The translations under genes and the position numbers were made by a program. The notes under the pieces are model-generated. The model made no database searches, had not been told where the DNA came from, and saw nothing but the letters and a program-made list of their open reading frames with translations. A stretch of 51,922 nucleotides of DNA from Parachlorella kessleri (Eukaryota > Chlorophyta > Trebouxiophyceae > Chlorellales > Chlorellaceae), in contig BBXU01000723.1 in the NCBI GenBank assembly GCA_001598975.1, positions 1 to 51,922 of the forward strand, read 5' to 3'. Below are positions 23,165 through 34,854 of the stretch, piece by piece (the first letter of the stretch is position 1; every line of letters begins with the position of its first letter).

Positions 23165-24921
23165 ATGTCTGAAGTGCCTAAGTCAAAGCTGGAGGAGCAG
23201 GCAACAGCGAAGGTAAACTTGTTTACTCCTTGTGTGACTCACATATTGCAATATGCGACATCTTGCAATATGCATGTTAACCGTGTTCCTTGCTAGCTGG
23301 GGTCTAGAAGCCGTATAGACGCCTCGCATCATAGCTCATATGGCTTGCAGGCAGAGCTATCGTACTCGTACTGGGCAGCCAACGCAGTTACATCGCCCGC
23401 ACCAGTCGCAGTGCCCAAGGTAAGCCTTACCTATCTAAGGGAACCTCTGCTGAATCACTAGTTGTGGTGGCCGTCGCACAGCAGGGTATCAGTTGACTGA
23501 GAAGCTGAAGCGAAAGAACACCGCAAGTTCTGCCTTCAGAAACTCACCGAGGAGGAGGCAGCAGCGCAGCACAGGGCGTTAGAGGAACATAGGGAATCGA
23601 CAGGCGCCTCTGCTTGGAACAAGGTGACCTGGCCTTTTACCAATGGCAGCAGCTATTGCACAGGTTGTTGCGCTTTGGTTCGCAGGGCAGCGTCCCGGTG
23701 TGTTTGAGATCTGGGCAGTATTGCCTATCATACCCTCCGATACCTGGTAGAAGTGGGTGACAGGCACGTCAGCGCCTGGTGGGTTTTTGGTGCGTTTTCG
23801 TGAGTACTAGAGTTTGAAATGGACTATGCAGGGTGGCTGTGCAATTGCAATGATTGCACACAAACCACCAGGGGTTGGTCATCTGCAGTAGGCCAGTGCA
23901 GCGCCTGCCTGTCATTGCTGGCATGTCTGTGCAGCGCAGGCAGGGACTTTCGAAGAGCGCAATGTGACCGAGTGGGCAAAGGCACGGCTGGCTGAATTAC
24001 TTGAGGGGGCAGCATGCCCTCCTGCACATCAAGGAGGCTCTGTGTCAATCACTGCAATATCTTCCTGCGCTGGGGAAGCCCACCAGTGGCTTGTGCGCGG
24101 CAAGAAGCGCGGCGGCTTTGAGTTTGTACTCGGCTTGAAGTGGCGGGCGGAGCTTGACAGCAAGAGTTGGGCTGCAGGGAGCGTCAGGTGGGTGTGCAAA
24201 AGGCTATCTGCTGTCACATGAGGTCATATCGAGGCCCAGCATCTTGGAGGAACCTGGGTTCTACTGCTCCGCTGCCGCCGCACCTACTGCCACCGTGCCA
24301 CCGTTTGGTCGCTACTGGTGCTGGCATATGGAGTGCTCCCTTATGGATGGTGTGTATACCTCTCGCCTCCGTCTGGTCCGCAGACTATTCCTATGCAAGT
24401 GGCTTCAGCCGCCATTGCCTATGCCCTGCCTATTCTTGTTCACAGAATACCAGAAGCCTCAGCAGATGATTTAGAAGAGCTGCGCTTGGAGGGGTTGAAG
24501 GTCACTGAGCGCTCTGAAGGGCTGGCTGGAGCTGATGAGGTGGGTGCAGGGCGAGGCTGCCCCAATGGCAACATGGATGGCAGCTTGTTGTGGCTTTGCA
24601 GTTAAGAAAGGTGTGGGCATCCACGAGTATCGGTAGTCACCACAGTGGTGGCCATCATCATCACTAATGTTGCTGGTAGGCTTGCGTCGCCGGTGGCCTG
24701 AGCGTTGCCATCCTGGTAGTATGATTGTGAGGCCTTGCCTGGCGGCCGGTGTGCAGTTGGCGACCGCCCCAAGGGGCTTCACCTGTGGTTCAGGCTGCTG
24801 CACTATGGCTACATGCAATTGCTGCATGTAGGAACGGGCCAGGCAAGCGGTGAAAGAGACATTGCTGTTGGCAGTTGAGGCAAAGCTGAGGGAGCTGGTA
24901 GAGCTGCTCAAGCAGAGATGA
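23165..24921 (+). CDS. Aha1 N-terminal-domain protein (Hsp90 co-chaperone-like)
   Basis: Exons: 23165-23212, 23351-23419, 23540-23623, 23940-24187, 24446-24539, a probable 9-nt microexon 24602-24610, and 24832-24921 (TGA); 213 residues with the microexon, 210 without it. Both versions stay in frame. The start is the first ATG of a short first exon (MSEVPKSKLEEQATAK). Residues about 60-160 carry SAWNKAGTFEERNVTEWAKARLAELL-type sequence, then VRGKKRGGFEF and LKWRAELD. These match the N-terminal domain of Aha1, which binds the Hsp90 middle domain and stimulates its ATPase. SVRIPEASADDLEEL and a charged helix ending LRELVELLKQR follow. The START-like C-terminal Aha1 domain is absent, so it resembles the short single-domain relatives and probably acts in the cytosol. 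The acceptor of exon 3 is my choice; earlier acceptors give the wrong frame. Confidence 0.8.
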
Positions 24922-25609
24922 GGTGGAAAGTGAGGGATTGGCGAGCAAATGTTTGTAAAAGGCAGCGAGGAAATTTGGACAACGAGATGTTGCAAGGCAC
25001 GTCTGTTGTTAAAAGTCTCCATGCCATGAGGCATCTGAAGATCACACCTCACCGCCTTTCGAGGTTGGCAATGCAAGCCCCAAAATTAGGCAACATTTAG
25101 TTCCTTGGCTTAAAATTTGCATCCCACAGTGGGCATTAGATCTTACTTGTACGCTGTCAACCCTGATATCAATATAAGACATGCTGCCCTCATTTCTCAC
25201 AACAATTTTGAAAACCGGTAATTCAACATCTGCTGGTACATCATGGCATCCGTCCTTATCTTACCATCTCCCGCCTTGGTTGCAACCACAGCACACATGG
25301 ACAGCACAAACGCACTGAGGAGTATGCAGACAAAGCATGCCTGCAGAAGATTGACAACCAAAGCAGGTACAGAACTGAAAACCAAAGTGGCCTCACTACA
25401 CTAATCACGAAAGCGTCTGTTGGCTCGAGCATTTGCCGCTGCCGCCTCTCATCCCCCTGTTCGCCCACCCCCGCGCCCCCATCCTCCGATGCAAAGCTGC
25501 CTATGCACCCCCCTGAATGTGGCCTGTCAACCCTGCAATGCCTGTGAGCTTCATCATCTCGTCAAAGTCAAAAATTTCTCCCCAGCTCCCTTGGCATGCC
25601 CTCACAACC
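24922..25609. other. Convergent intergenic spacer
   Basis: It lies between the stops of the Aha1_N gene (plus) and the rhodanese gene (minus) and presumably holds both 3' UTRs. TGTAA at 24954 could be a poly(A) signal for the plus-strand gene. No coding potential recognised. Confidence 0.5.
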
Positions 25610-28600
25610 TTACTCATCATCGCTATTTGCCACTACCATCCGAGACAAGCTGTCCCCGCTCGCAGGCTGCACCGGAGCCGCCCCGCTGCCCAGGGCCGCT
25701 GCCGGCTTGGCTGCGGCGGCGCCGCTGCTGCTGCCCTTGCTGCCGGCAGTGGATGTAGAGCCACGCGAGGGCAGCAGGGAGGTAGCACCTGACACGCCCT
25801 TGGACAGCTTACCCACAAATTGCTGCAAGTCCTCCAGAGCTTCCTCTGGGCTGTCATACTCCAAAAACTTGAGGAAGAGAGTGAGCTCCAAGCCCACCAC
25901 CCCCACAAACTGCAGCACCGTGTGGATGTTGAAGGCTGTGTAGCCCAAGGCGGCGGCCCCGGCTGCTGCTGTGGCAGCAGTGGCGGGGTTCTGCAGGCAA
26001 GGGAGGTACAAAGGTGCGCTGGGTTGGTCCTCTGGCGCACGTGGTCAAGGCCATGCCTTGGACGTTCTAAGGAACCCTGTAAGGAAAGACACCTACTGGT
26101 GACGGCAACCAGGAGAGCCCCCCAGGGCAACAGGGAGGGGTACGTCAAACACGGCACCAACAACACCACTGATATAAATGCATCTGTCTCCTCCGTTCCC
26201 ATTGCCTGCCACCCGCCATGCCTGCCACCGGTCATGAACAATGGCTGCAAGTAAGGGCACCGCCCCGATGCTCGCGTTTAATGGCAACAGCCCGCCAGGC
26301 ATGGAGAGATGGTTTCCCAAGCCCAAAGTGTCATCATCTATAAAAAGTCCCACTAGTGCCGACACAACACGCCTGTGCCCGCCAACCACCAAGAGGTGTG
26401 CTATCACATCACCTTCACAGGCTCGCACGCGAGGCATGTCATTCCTGCTCCTACTTGGCCCCCCGCCCCCATATGTACAACTGACTGGCTTTGCAACAAT
26501 AGCCAGAACTAGAGACGTGCCATGAAGCCCCCTCAATAGTCCGGTCCAACAGCTGGCCTGCAGTCACAACCTTTCACTAACCAACATGGCCTGCAGTCAA
26601 CTTTTCACTTGCCAAATCTAGCCCCAGCTAGCTCCGTTTCCCTACCTCCCCCTCACTGCCTGCTGGGAGGCCCTTGTATGGCCCGAGGCGGCTGACAAGG
26701 TGGAACAGGAACACAACAGCAAGCAAGCCACTTTCAGCTGCTCACCCGGAGCCTGGAGACCTGCTCGGATGCCACCTCCGCCACCGCCTCCACCTGGTCC
26801 TCGACTGCCTCCACCACCGACGCGTCGTAGTCGGTCGTGCCCTGCCGCACGCGCAGCCCCGCGTCCTGCCAGGCCCTGAAGCCGCCCTGGAGCACATAAC
26901 TGCGCACGCCGGCGCGGGCCGCGGCGCGCGCCACCGCCTTGGCTCGCTCCCCCTGCAGCCAAAACCCCAGCCGGCGGCGACGTCAACCACCAGACGGGCC
27001 ATGCTCAGGGGAGTTGGATGATGCCTAAGGTACCACCCTGGCCCGCTGGGCTTTGTGCTCTCCAATAGCTTGGCCACAGCTCAGTGGCCTGGAGCTGATT
27101 TAAAGAGGCCCTGCCATTCATAGCCGGCCACCGACACCAGTTGCAGGCTTGGCTCGCTAGCCTTGTCAACAGCACCCGCTTTGGTGGCTCGGGACAAGGA
27201 GCATGCAGTGACAGGGGTAGGGTTAGCACTGTACTCACCTGGTTATCCATGATGATGACCTTTGTGGACGACCCAACCTTGGCCAGGCTGGCTATGAGGG
27301 TCCCCTGGATCTCCAGCGCCAGGGCATCGGATCCCCGCACCCTGCAACGGTCAGGAACCATCACCATTTGAGATGGATATGAAAAAATGGATATGACAGA
27401 CGGAGGCTAACCCGCAGCATGCCCAGGAGAGCAAGGGCCGTGGACTCGCTGCGTGAGTCGCACACTTAAGAGCGGCAATTAAAGGACCGCCACCACCCTA
27501 GAGAGCCTTAACGCCCAGAGGTATCTGAAGGTGGATACTAACTACGATGCTGCGTGCATTCCAAGCCTTCCTTCTGGATGGGTTCCTCTGACTTAAGTCT
27601 CCCAGACCACAGAACTCCATCAAACCATTGCCTGGAAGCCTCCTAGGCGACTACAAAACGCCATGACAGTGGCCAGCGTGCCCTGGGAGCCTTCCAGGCA
27701 TGGTTTGCTGGGCAATAAGCCATGTTGCCACTTGCGAGGGCCCACGAGACCCAACCTCCGCTAAAAAGGGGCAGTCCTCGGCACAAGTGGCAGGCTCTCT
27801 CATGGGGGTATCAATCATCACATATAATGCGCACACCTCCGGGACAGCGATGGCGGCAGCTGCACTGGCGGCACCGCTGCGCCCTTCCCCAGCGCTCCCC
27901 TGCGCAGCTCTGCAATGCCGTTCTGGAGCCGCTGCGCCTCGGACCTCACGTCCACCAGGACTGCGCTTTGGGTCTGCACGCAGCAGGAGGGGGCGGTGAC
28001 AACTCGTGCCACAGACTGCGGGGGCAGTGTGCTCATGGCGCCAGGGTCAGGTTGCACAAGACAGGCTAGCTATACCGCCATGGCGAAAGCACTCCTGGCA
28101 ACAGAGGGACCAGCAGTGGAGCGTGACAGGAGGGATATCAGCAAAGCAAACTGTTCGGCCAAAACGGCGTGGATATACTATAATCAGGCGGTTGTCAACA
28201 TGCGGTACAGTACTCAGCAGGACTGGATCTCCGTGCACTTTTGACAAGCCTAGAAACCAGCCCCAGACACACCTGCAGGACATCATATGCATCCTCGGGA
28301 TCCAGCGACCCAGAGAAGCCAGCGAATGCCGCCTGCCAGATGAGGTAGGCTGGCAGCCCGACAGCCACACCCGCGGCCACTGCCGTGCCCTCGGGGGTTG
28401 CCAGGGCTTTGCCGGCCGCATCCCTGACGGCTGACGCGGCAGCTGACGCAGCTGCAGCAGGTGCCGACCCAGAGGAGAGGCTTGCGTGCAGTGTGAGGTG
28501 AGGCGGGCTGGTGAAATGTCTAGGCTGGGCAAGATGGGCGCACGCATCGTCCCAGGTCAAGCAGCTCTCTGACGCTGCACCAGCTGATGCGCTCGAAGCT

Positions 28601-30020
28601 CATTGGCAGCCCCAACTCCCCCAGCAACCCGGACCAACACGACTGGAGAGTAACATCGCTTCCGCTGCCTCTCTGGAGGCACCCATCACCTCGCCCGACA
28701 CATTACCTTACCTCCTCCGTTCGCATATTCAAAGTGCCCCGGTAGGTAGAGTATACCACCCACCTGCGTTCATGGCGTACTTCAGGGGGTCTGGTAGGAT
28801 TTCGAGTGCCTGGCCGACTACGCCATCCACCGCTTGCTGTGCAGCTGCCACCCCCGACTGGACAGCCTTGGTCGCAGTCCCCAAATTGTCCTTGATGATC
28901 TCAATCTCCTCGCCATACACTGAGTTGACCCTATCGGTGAAGCCTGACACGGCGCCCGTCGCGGCTGACACCGCGCTGCCCGCCGCTCCAGCAGCCTGGC
29001 TCACTGTGCCCCCAAGCGTGCTGGCCGCGCCGCCGAAAGTGCCGCTCAGCGCGCTGGCTGCGCCGCCAACGCTTTGCGATAGCGCGTCCGCTGCCTGGCC
29101 CACGCTGCCCCCGATGCCGCTGGTAGCGCCGCCCAGGCCACCAAGGCCCTGCGTCAGGGCTGCTGCCGCGTCGCTGACCGCGCCAGTGACGGCACCAGCA
29201 GCCTGGGAGGCCGCCTCTGATGCCTGGGACACAGCTGCTGAAGGGCTGCCACCACCCAACAAGGAGTCCACGGTGTCGCCCAGCTGCTTGGCAGTGGCCG
29301 CTGCGCTGTCCTCTGCTGTCCCGGTCACCTTGGAGAGCGCCTTGGCAGCAGCTGCTGCGCTGTCCTCTGCTGCGCCACTCACTTTTGAGATCGCCTTGGC
29401 TGCCTGCTGGGTGGTGTTGCTGGTGAAAGCCTCAAAATCAAACCCTTGGATGGGCGAAGACTGAGGTGCGTTGGGAAGCTCCACCTTCTCAAAAACAGCG
29501 GCAGGAGCTGGAGTGGTAGGCACAGGGCTTGGCAGGATCTCAGTGCCAGGTAGGTCTGGCACAGGTCCAGCGGGTTGTAGAGCATCCACAGCTGCCGCTG
29601 GTTGCGCTGCAGCTGGCACCTCAACGCTGGCTGGCGGCTGCTGCGCTGCCTTCTTTGGGGCCTCGAGGCTGTCTTTTAGCAGGGCTTTGATGTCCACCCC
29701 AAAGTCGAACTGTTCTGCACTGCTGGCAGCTGCAGCACTGGGAACCGCTGTTAACCGGCGGCCAGCTGGTCTCCTCACGCCATGTCTCCTGGCGCCTACT
29801 AAGGCCCCTCCCAGACCCTGTGACAAAGGAAGCAGGAGTTGGCTTTAAGTGCCTCCTGATATCTGTGCTTGGCAGGCCTTAGATAGTACAATACTGCTAC
29901 TACCCCCTTGCCATCTAGTGCAACTTGTGTAGCTAGAAGCTCCACGTCAATATACGTGGGAAGAGCACATACTTTTGGGAGGCCTTGGGTGCGCCCAACG
30001 ACAGACGGGCAGGGAGTCAT
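25610..30020 (-). CDS. Thylakoid rhodanese-like protein (CAS/TROL group, At3g59780-like)
   Basis: Minus-strand exons: 29973-30020, 28764-29817, 28273-28451, 27837-27973, 27239-27341, 26746-26952 and 25610-25990 (TAA); 2109 nt, 702 residues, phases consistent. The first exon (16 codons) plus the start of exon 2 give an Arg/Ser/Ala-rich transit peptide. A long Ala/Ser/Gly-rich helical region follows, with repeats of the AEDSAAAAAKALSKV type. A membrane span (VAAGVAVGLPAYLIW) then precedes FSGSLDPEDAYDVLQ. The rhodanese fold follows (VLVDVRSEAQRLQNG, VIIMDNQGERAKA, YVLQGGFRAWQDAGL), then a second hydrophobic region (HTVLQFVGVVGLELTLFL) and a Ser/Ala-rich tail. The catalytic Cys position in the active loop is not Cys (MDNQGER), so sulphurtransferase activity is unlikely, as in TROL and CAS. 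Order and length resemble Arabidopsis At3g59780; true CAS is shorter and lacks the second span. The acceptor of exon 3 has nearby in-frame alternatives. Confidence 0.83.
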
Positions 30021-30590
30021 GGGAGGAGCGCAGCGCCCAGCTCGGCCACGCAGGGAAGGGGACAAACCAGTTTGGCTCTGGCAACGAGCAACTGTAAGGG
30101 GATGCCTTCACCTCCCTCGCCAGGGTGCTTTGAGGCATCCGCTGCGTTCACCGATTTGGCACTGGATAAACCTCTCAATCCCCCGCGTGCCAGCCTGTCA
30201 CTTATTCCCTGAGCCTGCCTTGAGCCAATCGTGCAACTCCCAAACCTTCAGTATATGTATCCCAGGTGCTGCATCTGCAGCGTTACTGCTCTGATCGCCG
30301 CATCCGTGAGTTGCATGACATCAATACTTGGGCTGCCAAGCCTGGGGCTTCTCTCTGTTCTGGAAACAGAATGCTTGTTCCAACAACTGAAACAGCTGTC
30401 TTGGACGCACGGAACACCCATTCGCGGATCAGTCCGTGGTTCCAGTTCGTGGATCAGTCCAAAAAGCAAGTTAGAACGTCTGACAACCCGTCGCTGACCG
30501 TACACGACGGGCAGCGAAAGATATTTTGAAGCGAGCACTGACATACACTACAAGTCAAAGATGCGACCCTCTGCTTATAGCCTTCAACCG
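30021..30590. other. Spacer between two minus-strand genes
   Basis: This holds the likely promoter of the rhodanese gene and the 3' flank of TatB. No TATA box or coding segment is convincing. Confidence 0.5.
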
Positions 30591-31987
30591 TCAGCCCTGT
30601 TTTGGAACCTGCTGCTGCTGCGCTGCTGCCACTGCTGCTTTACGCCGCTGCAGCTCTGCTTCAAGCTGCTCAACACTCAAGCTGTCAAGTTGCACAGCTG
30701 GCTCCGCGGCTGAGCCTCTGCTGCCACTGCCGCTGGCATCCGTCTTCACGGAAGGAGCAGGTGCGGCGGCAGCTGCTGAGCCAGCAGCGGCACCCCATGC
30801 TTGCTTGGCAGCCTCCTCTCGCTTGCGCTCGATGTCTGGATCCACCACGCGTGCCATATCCTCACGCGCGCCCTTCACCTGTGCTGTCATGCCGTCCGCA
30901 AGCTCTTGCAGCCCGGCGCCCTACAGTCCATGTAGGCAACGACACAATCTTTGTAACCCCAGGAAAAAGACACGGCCAGGACTTTAGCCAAGCGCAGTCA
31001 GGGACTTGTTGCCAGCTTTCTGAACACATCCACACACTACAGCCGTGCCTATTGCACGCCCAAGCTTGTGTACACTTAGGAGGGAACATTGAAGCAGCAA
31101 ACTGCAAACTGCTCAGGCCACATAGCACCATCATGCATGCTGCCATAAGCTGTATGACCAACTGCAAGTATCATACCTGGACGGGTGCACTGTTGGCCGC
31201 TCCTCCCGTGCCCGTACCAGAGATAGTCTCATCTAGCGCCCGACTGACACTTGTCACTGGCCGCCTCAGCTCCTCCTTAATCTCATTGATACCAATCTCA
31301 CTTTCCAAAGTGCTCTTTAGCTCTGCTGAGACCTGGGTGAGCTCCCTAATCGTTGGCTGGAAAGCACGCAGGGTCTGCCCCAGGCTTTTGGCTGCCTGCA
31401 TAAGAGCAGAGAGAATAGTCGGCCGTGCAACAAGCCGTCAGGTAGCCTCTACACATGGAGGAACCACACGGAATTGGAATCGTTCATCCTAGCATAGCAA
31501 AATGACATCTCCCTGTGGGTGAAATGTTTTGTATGCCACCACAAACCCCTCCCCGTGACACAACAAGACTTGCAGCTGACCTACCTGCGCCAGGCCTTTG
31601 GGCCCAAACACCAGAAGGGCTACGACGCCCACAAGAATGGCCTCAGGAGCTCCCACACCAAAGACGGAGGCCTGCACTAGCTGCAGCTGTCGCGGCCGGC
31701 GGCAGCCTTGGTGCTGTGGCACTGCATGGGGCAAGCTGACAGTGCTCTCTGGTCCTGTGCCACCGGCCACTACTGAGTTGCGTCAAAGGTTGCGTCGCAC
31801 GCAGGCAGCAGACTTGCGCCCTAAGCAAGCCTATAAGCAGCATCGCACCTTTGGGCCGATGAAGGTGCAAAACCTGCCCAAAGTAAGTGCTGCCAGCCCT
31901 GCACGAAAGTTTTTTTGCAGCCTGCGGCATGGCCGCCCGCTGCAGGCTGACTGGGCGAACAGAAGGCATGAAGCAAGCTGCTATCAT
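30591..31987 (-). CDS. HCF106: Sec-independent (Tat) translocase subunit TatB, thylakoid
   Basis: Minus-strand exons: 31874-31987 (tentative), 31585-31713, 31177-31395 and 30591-30920 (TGA); 792 nt, 263 residues. Exon 2 encodes ASVFGVGAPEAILVGVVALL followed by VFGPKGLAQ: the single TatA/B-type membrane helix with its conserved acidic residue after Pro, then the GPK hinge. Exon 3 continues with LGQTLRAFQPTIREL, the amphipathic helix typical of Hcf106/TatB rather than Tha4/TatA. The tail has DPDIERKREEAAKQAWG and an Ala/Gln-rich end. With cpTatC it would form the receptor for twin-arginine precursors in the thylakoid membrane. The proposed first exon reads as a basic transit peptide (MPSVRPVSLQRAAMPQ at 31969, with an in-frame ATG at 31987). 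Its donor (GTTTTG) is weak, so the N-terminus is the least certain part. Confidence 0.87.
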
Positions 31988-32304
31988 GACGTGGCTTTCC
32001 GGGCTTCGAAGCTGTAATGGTTAACACCAGAGCTGCGCACCGCTCACTGCTTAAGAGAGATCACAAAATTTGTGCGAGTGAGGGTCGCTTGGGAGAGCGT
32101 CTCAAACTGCATTTCTTTCTGCCAGCTGGCCGATTGCATGCTTCGGGTGATAAGCAAAATGGATGGGGTCTCTGATGCCTTTGTCGTTGCCACTTCCATC
32201 GCCTGGCTAAGCTACTAGGCGTAGTGTTGATTGCCACCTTCTCTGATTTAGCTTGGTTGGCGTGCTGTTACCCTTGCTGAGCCCTACCCGTCCAAGCTAG
32301 CAGC
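31988..32304. promoter_or_regulatory. Short divergent promoter region, TatB / RIQ-like
   Basis: About 320 bp separate the predicted starts of two divergent genes for thylakoid proteins, so both may be driven from here. No clear TATA box is seen on either strand. Confidence 0.4.
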
Positions 32305-34207
32305 ATGGTGCTCGCCCTGAGGCAGATGCGGGTACAACTTATTCTGTTTCACTTGCCAGAGGCTTATATGCTGCCAGTGTAGAAACACCCCAGCTTGAAA
32401 CGGCAACGGATCCCAGTGCCTTGGCCTAGCCACATGGACCTTGCTTGTCCTCACCCAGTCTTTGTTGTTGTCCTGTTGCAGCTTACCTCCTTTGGTGAGT
32501 CACTGAAGGGCACCAGCCTGCAGCAGACCGCCAGCCGCAGCCGCACGGCCACCCGGCAGGCCGCCATGGCTGCGTCCACAGTGAAGGTGGCCCCCAAGAA
32601 GACCGGCACTGTGAAGCTTGCAGCCAAGCCTGCCGTGAAGAAGGCCGCTGCCGCAGTAGCCAAGCCAGCAGCTAAAGCCGTCAGCAAGCTGTCCAATGGC
32701 ACCGTGAAGAGCGCGGCGGGGAGCGCCGCGAAGAAGGCCGAGTCAGCAGTGAAAAAGGCAGGAACAGCGGTTCAGAAGGCAGGGCCGGTCGCCAAGAAGG
32801 CGCAGGCAGCCGTCCAGAAGGCAGGGACCGTGGTCAGGAAAGCAGGCACCACTGTGCAGAAGGCAGGGACCCAGGTGATCGGCACCCGCCCCACCAAGAA
32901 GGTAGGTCTGCCTCCCACCCGCCTGTTTGCACCGCAACTGCACTTGGGTGTTCTGGGCTCTGGCACAGAGCGGGAGAAGTTAGTTTTTCTTGGTGGCATC
33001 CGTCTCATTCCATGTACTGGGAACTACCACAGGTCATTTCACAGGGTCAGCCCACCCTTCCCGTATGTTGCCTGCACGTGCTCGAACACCCTAGAGTATT
33101 GCTATGCAATGCAGATTGAGTCAATTGCACTGTTCTCGCCTGACAAGGCCTTCCGCCCCAAGCAGTATTCATCAAAGCCTCCCCCCAAGATCTTGGCAAG
33201 GTACGTGGACGCCCCTGGGAGGTTCCTTCGGCCTTGTGCTCAGCATGGGAGCAACGGATTTGCACTGGCAAGCAAAGCCCCTCATCTTACGATTATATAG
33301 CTTACTGCTGCCTCTTATTGGGAGCAGTGGCCACGCCGCAGATTGGGCATGCCTGTGGGCAGCGGGGTATAAAGCTGTCTGCCGTTGCTACAGTGTTGTG
33401 AGGCCCCATGGTACAGGTTCGGCAATCTGTCCGGTGTTCAGCATGTTTAGTTGGATGGGGTTGAAAAACATCACTGAATCTTGAACATGGAGACCCACAA
33501 GGCAGATGGCAAGCTGGAATTCCAGCTTTTGGCGACTACAGGGTGGAGCAGCTGCGCCTGCTCAGCAAGCTTGAGCAGGCCGGGCTCCTGTCTGCCATTG
33601 AGAAGAGCGGGCTGACCCTGTCGGCCATCGAGAAGTCGGGGCTGCTCAGCAAGGCTGAGTCGCTGGGCCTCATCTCTGCGGCCGCAGACAGGTACCTGCT
33701 AAGCTGAGAGGAGCTGCTGCTGCAGGGCTGGGCACAGCGCCGCCTGCTCCCCATGAGGCTGCTGACGTTGCTGATGCTATCTGCGGCTGTCAGCTTGGAT
33801 TTGATAGCTGGCTCAGCCCTTCTGTTGTAGCTAGTTTATGGGAGGATACCTGCTTGGGCTTCCACCAGGTGGTGCACAGCTCCGCCAGTGGCCACATGAT
33901 ATCTTATGTGCGGTCTGCTCTTACTTTCAACATCCCATAGCATTGGAAGACTTTGGGTGTCTAGGCTGGCCCAGCGCACATCTTTGATGTGGCTAGTGTT
34001 CATTTCCCAACCCTTTGCAGGAACACCCCCGGTGCTCTGTACACCCTTGCGGCACTGCTGCTGGCTGCTGGCCCCGCCATTGTGTACTTCACCCCCGACG
34101 ACACCAGCCTGCTGATCGCGCTCCAGGCCATTGCTGCATTTGTGTGTGTATCTGGCGGTGCAGCAGCCTATGGCGGTGCAAGTCTGCTCTCCACTCTGCA
34201 GAAGTGA
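32305..34207 (+). CDS. RIQ-like thylakoid membrane protein (DUF1118) with Lys/Ala-rich insert
   Basis: Exons: 32305-32331 (tentative), 32482-32901, 33148-33200, 33542-33691 and 34021-34207 (TGA); 837 nt, 278 residues, phases 0, 0, 2, 2. The C-terminal half is diagnostic: [23 protein letters not shown], then [20 protein letters not shown], then [21 protein letters not shown] and a second hydrophobic stretch. This matches the DUF1118 proteins RIQ1/RIQ2, grana-associated thylakoid proteins affecting light-harvesting antenna organisation and non-photochemical quenching. Residues about 10-45 look like a transit peptide (Ser/Arg/Thr-rich). Residues about 45-145 are a Lys/Ala/Val-rich tract with repeated VQKAGT and KKAG units, resembling a histone H1 tail and not something I associate with RIQ proteins. 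The first exon is the weakest part; an alternative at 31859-31882 would overlap the TatB model. Confidence 0.83.
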
Positions 34208-34854
34208 AAGATAGTAATGATGCTAGTTAGCTGGGGTTTGTGGGTTGTTTGAAAGCGCTGGACGGTATTGGAAAGACCGATTCTCCAGACGGCGGTGCTT
34301 GGCGAGGGATGGTCTGTGAGGCTTAGCAGAGGGTGCAGCATTGCATCTCTCTGTGCCATTCCAGCCTGCAGGCAGAGAAGGCTGCCTCAGCTGAAAGCCC
34401 TGAGTAGGACCCCTTGTTTTCCGTCACTCCTTTGCCCCCAGCTAAGCCTGGTAGGCTTTGGGGCTCAATGGCAACCTTGGCTTATGAGAAGAGAAAACCT
34501 GTGTGCCATGCATGGCTATTTGATTGTCCGGGGTGTGCGTCAATGATATTGCACTAGGGCAGCGGGGAGCAGCTCGAGCCCAAGGGCTTGGTTCACTTTT
34601 GCCGGTATTGGTGGACTTGCCACCGTGGTTTTGTCAGACACCTAACGTGAACTGGATTTTGTAACATCAAGCAGTGAAGTAGCTGAGAAGTCATGCCCTG
34701 TTGGAGGAGGTTGGTACGGGGTTGTGTCTGGCTGCCCTGCTGTCCAAGGAGTATCCGATGCAGGGGGATCTCTGCCTGGGCAACTTGCTGAACCCAAGCA
34801 GCAGCGGTCGCCCCTCGCTCTGGCCGCCCTTGGCATCGTCGTTTCGACTCTCAT
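34208..34854. other. Spacer between RIQ-like and xylulokinase genes
   Basis: This is the 3' flank of the RIQ-like gene and the 5' flank of xylulokinase. Besides one candidate poly(A) signal, nothing is recognised. Confidence 0.5.
34660..34664 (+). terminator. TGTAA poly(A) signal candidate for the RIQ-like gene
   Basis: TGTAA, the main green-algal polyadenylation signal, occurs about 450 bp after the stop codon. A 3' UTR of that length is ordinary for chlorophytes. Confidence 0.35.

Noticed and set aside
26339..26347. TATAAAAAG string on the plus strand
   Set aside because: It lies inside an intron of the minus-strand rhodanese gene and no plus-strand gene follows.
28511..29464. Plus-strand open frame of 317 codons
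   Set aside because: It is antisense to the large Ala/Ser-rich exon of the rhodanese gene, whose exons fit splice phases and family motifs. The antisense frame does not.
31859..31882. Alternative first exon for the RIQ-like gene (MKVQNLPK with a strong GTAAGT donor)
   Set aside because: It overlaps the proposed TatB transit-peptide exon on the other strand. The 32305 start is closer and also in phase. RNA data could reverse this.
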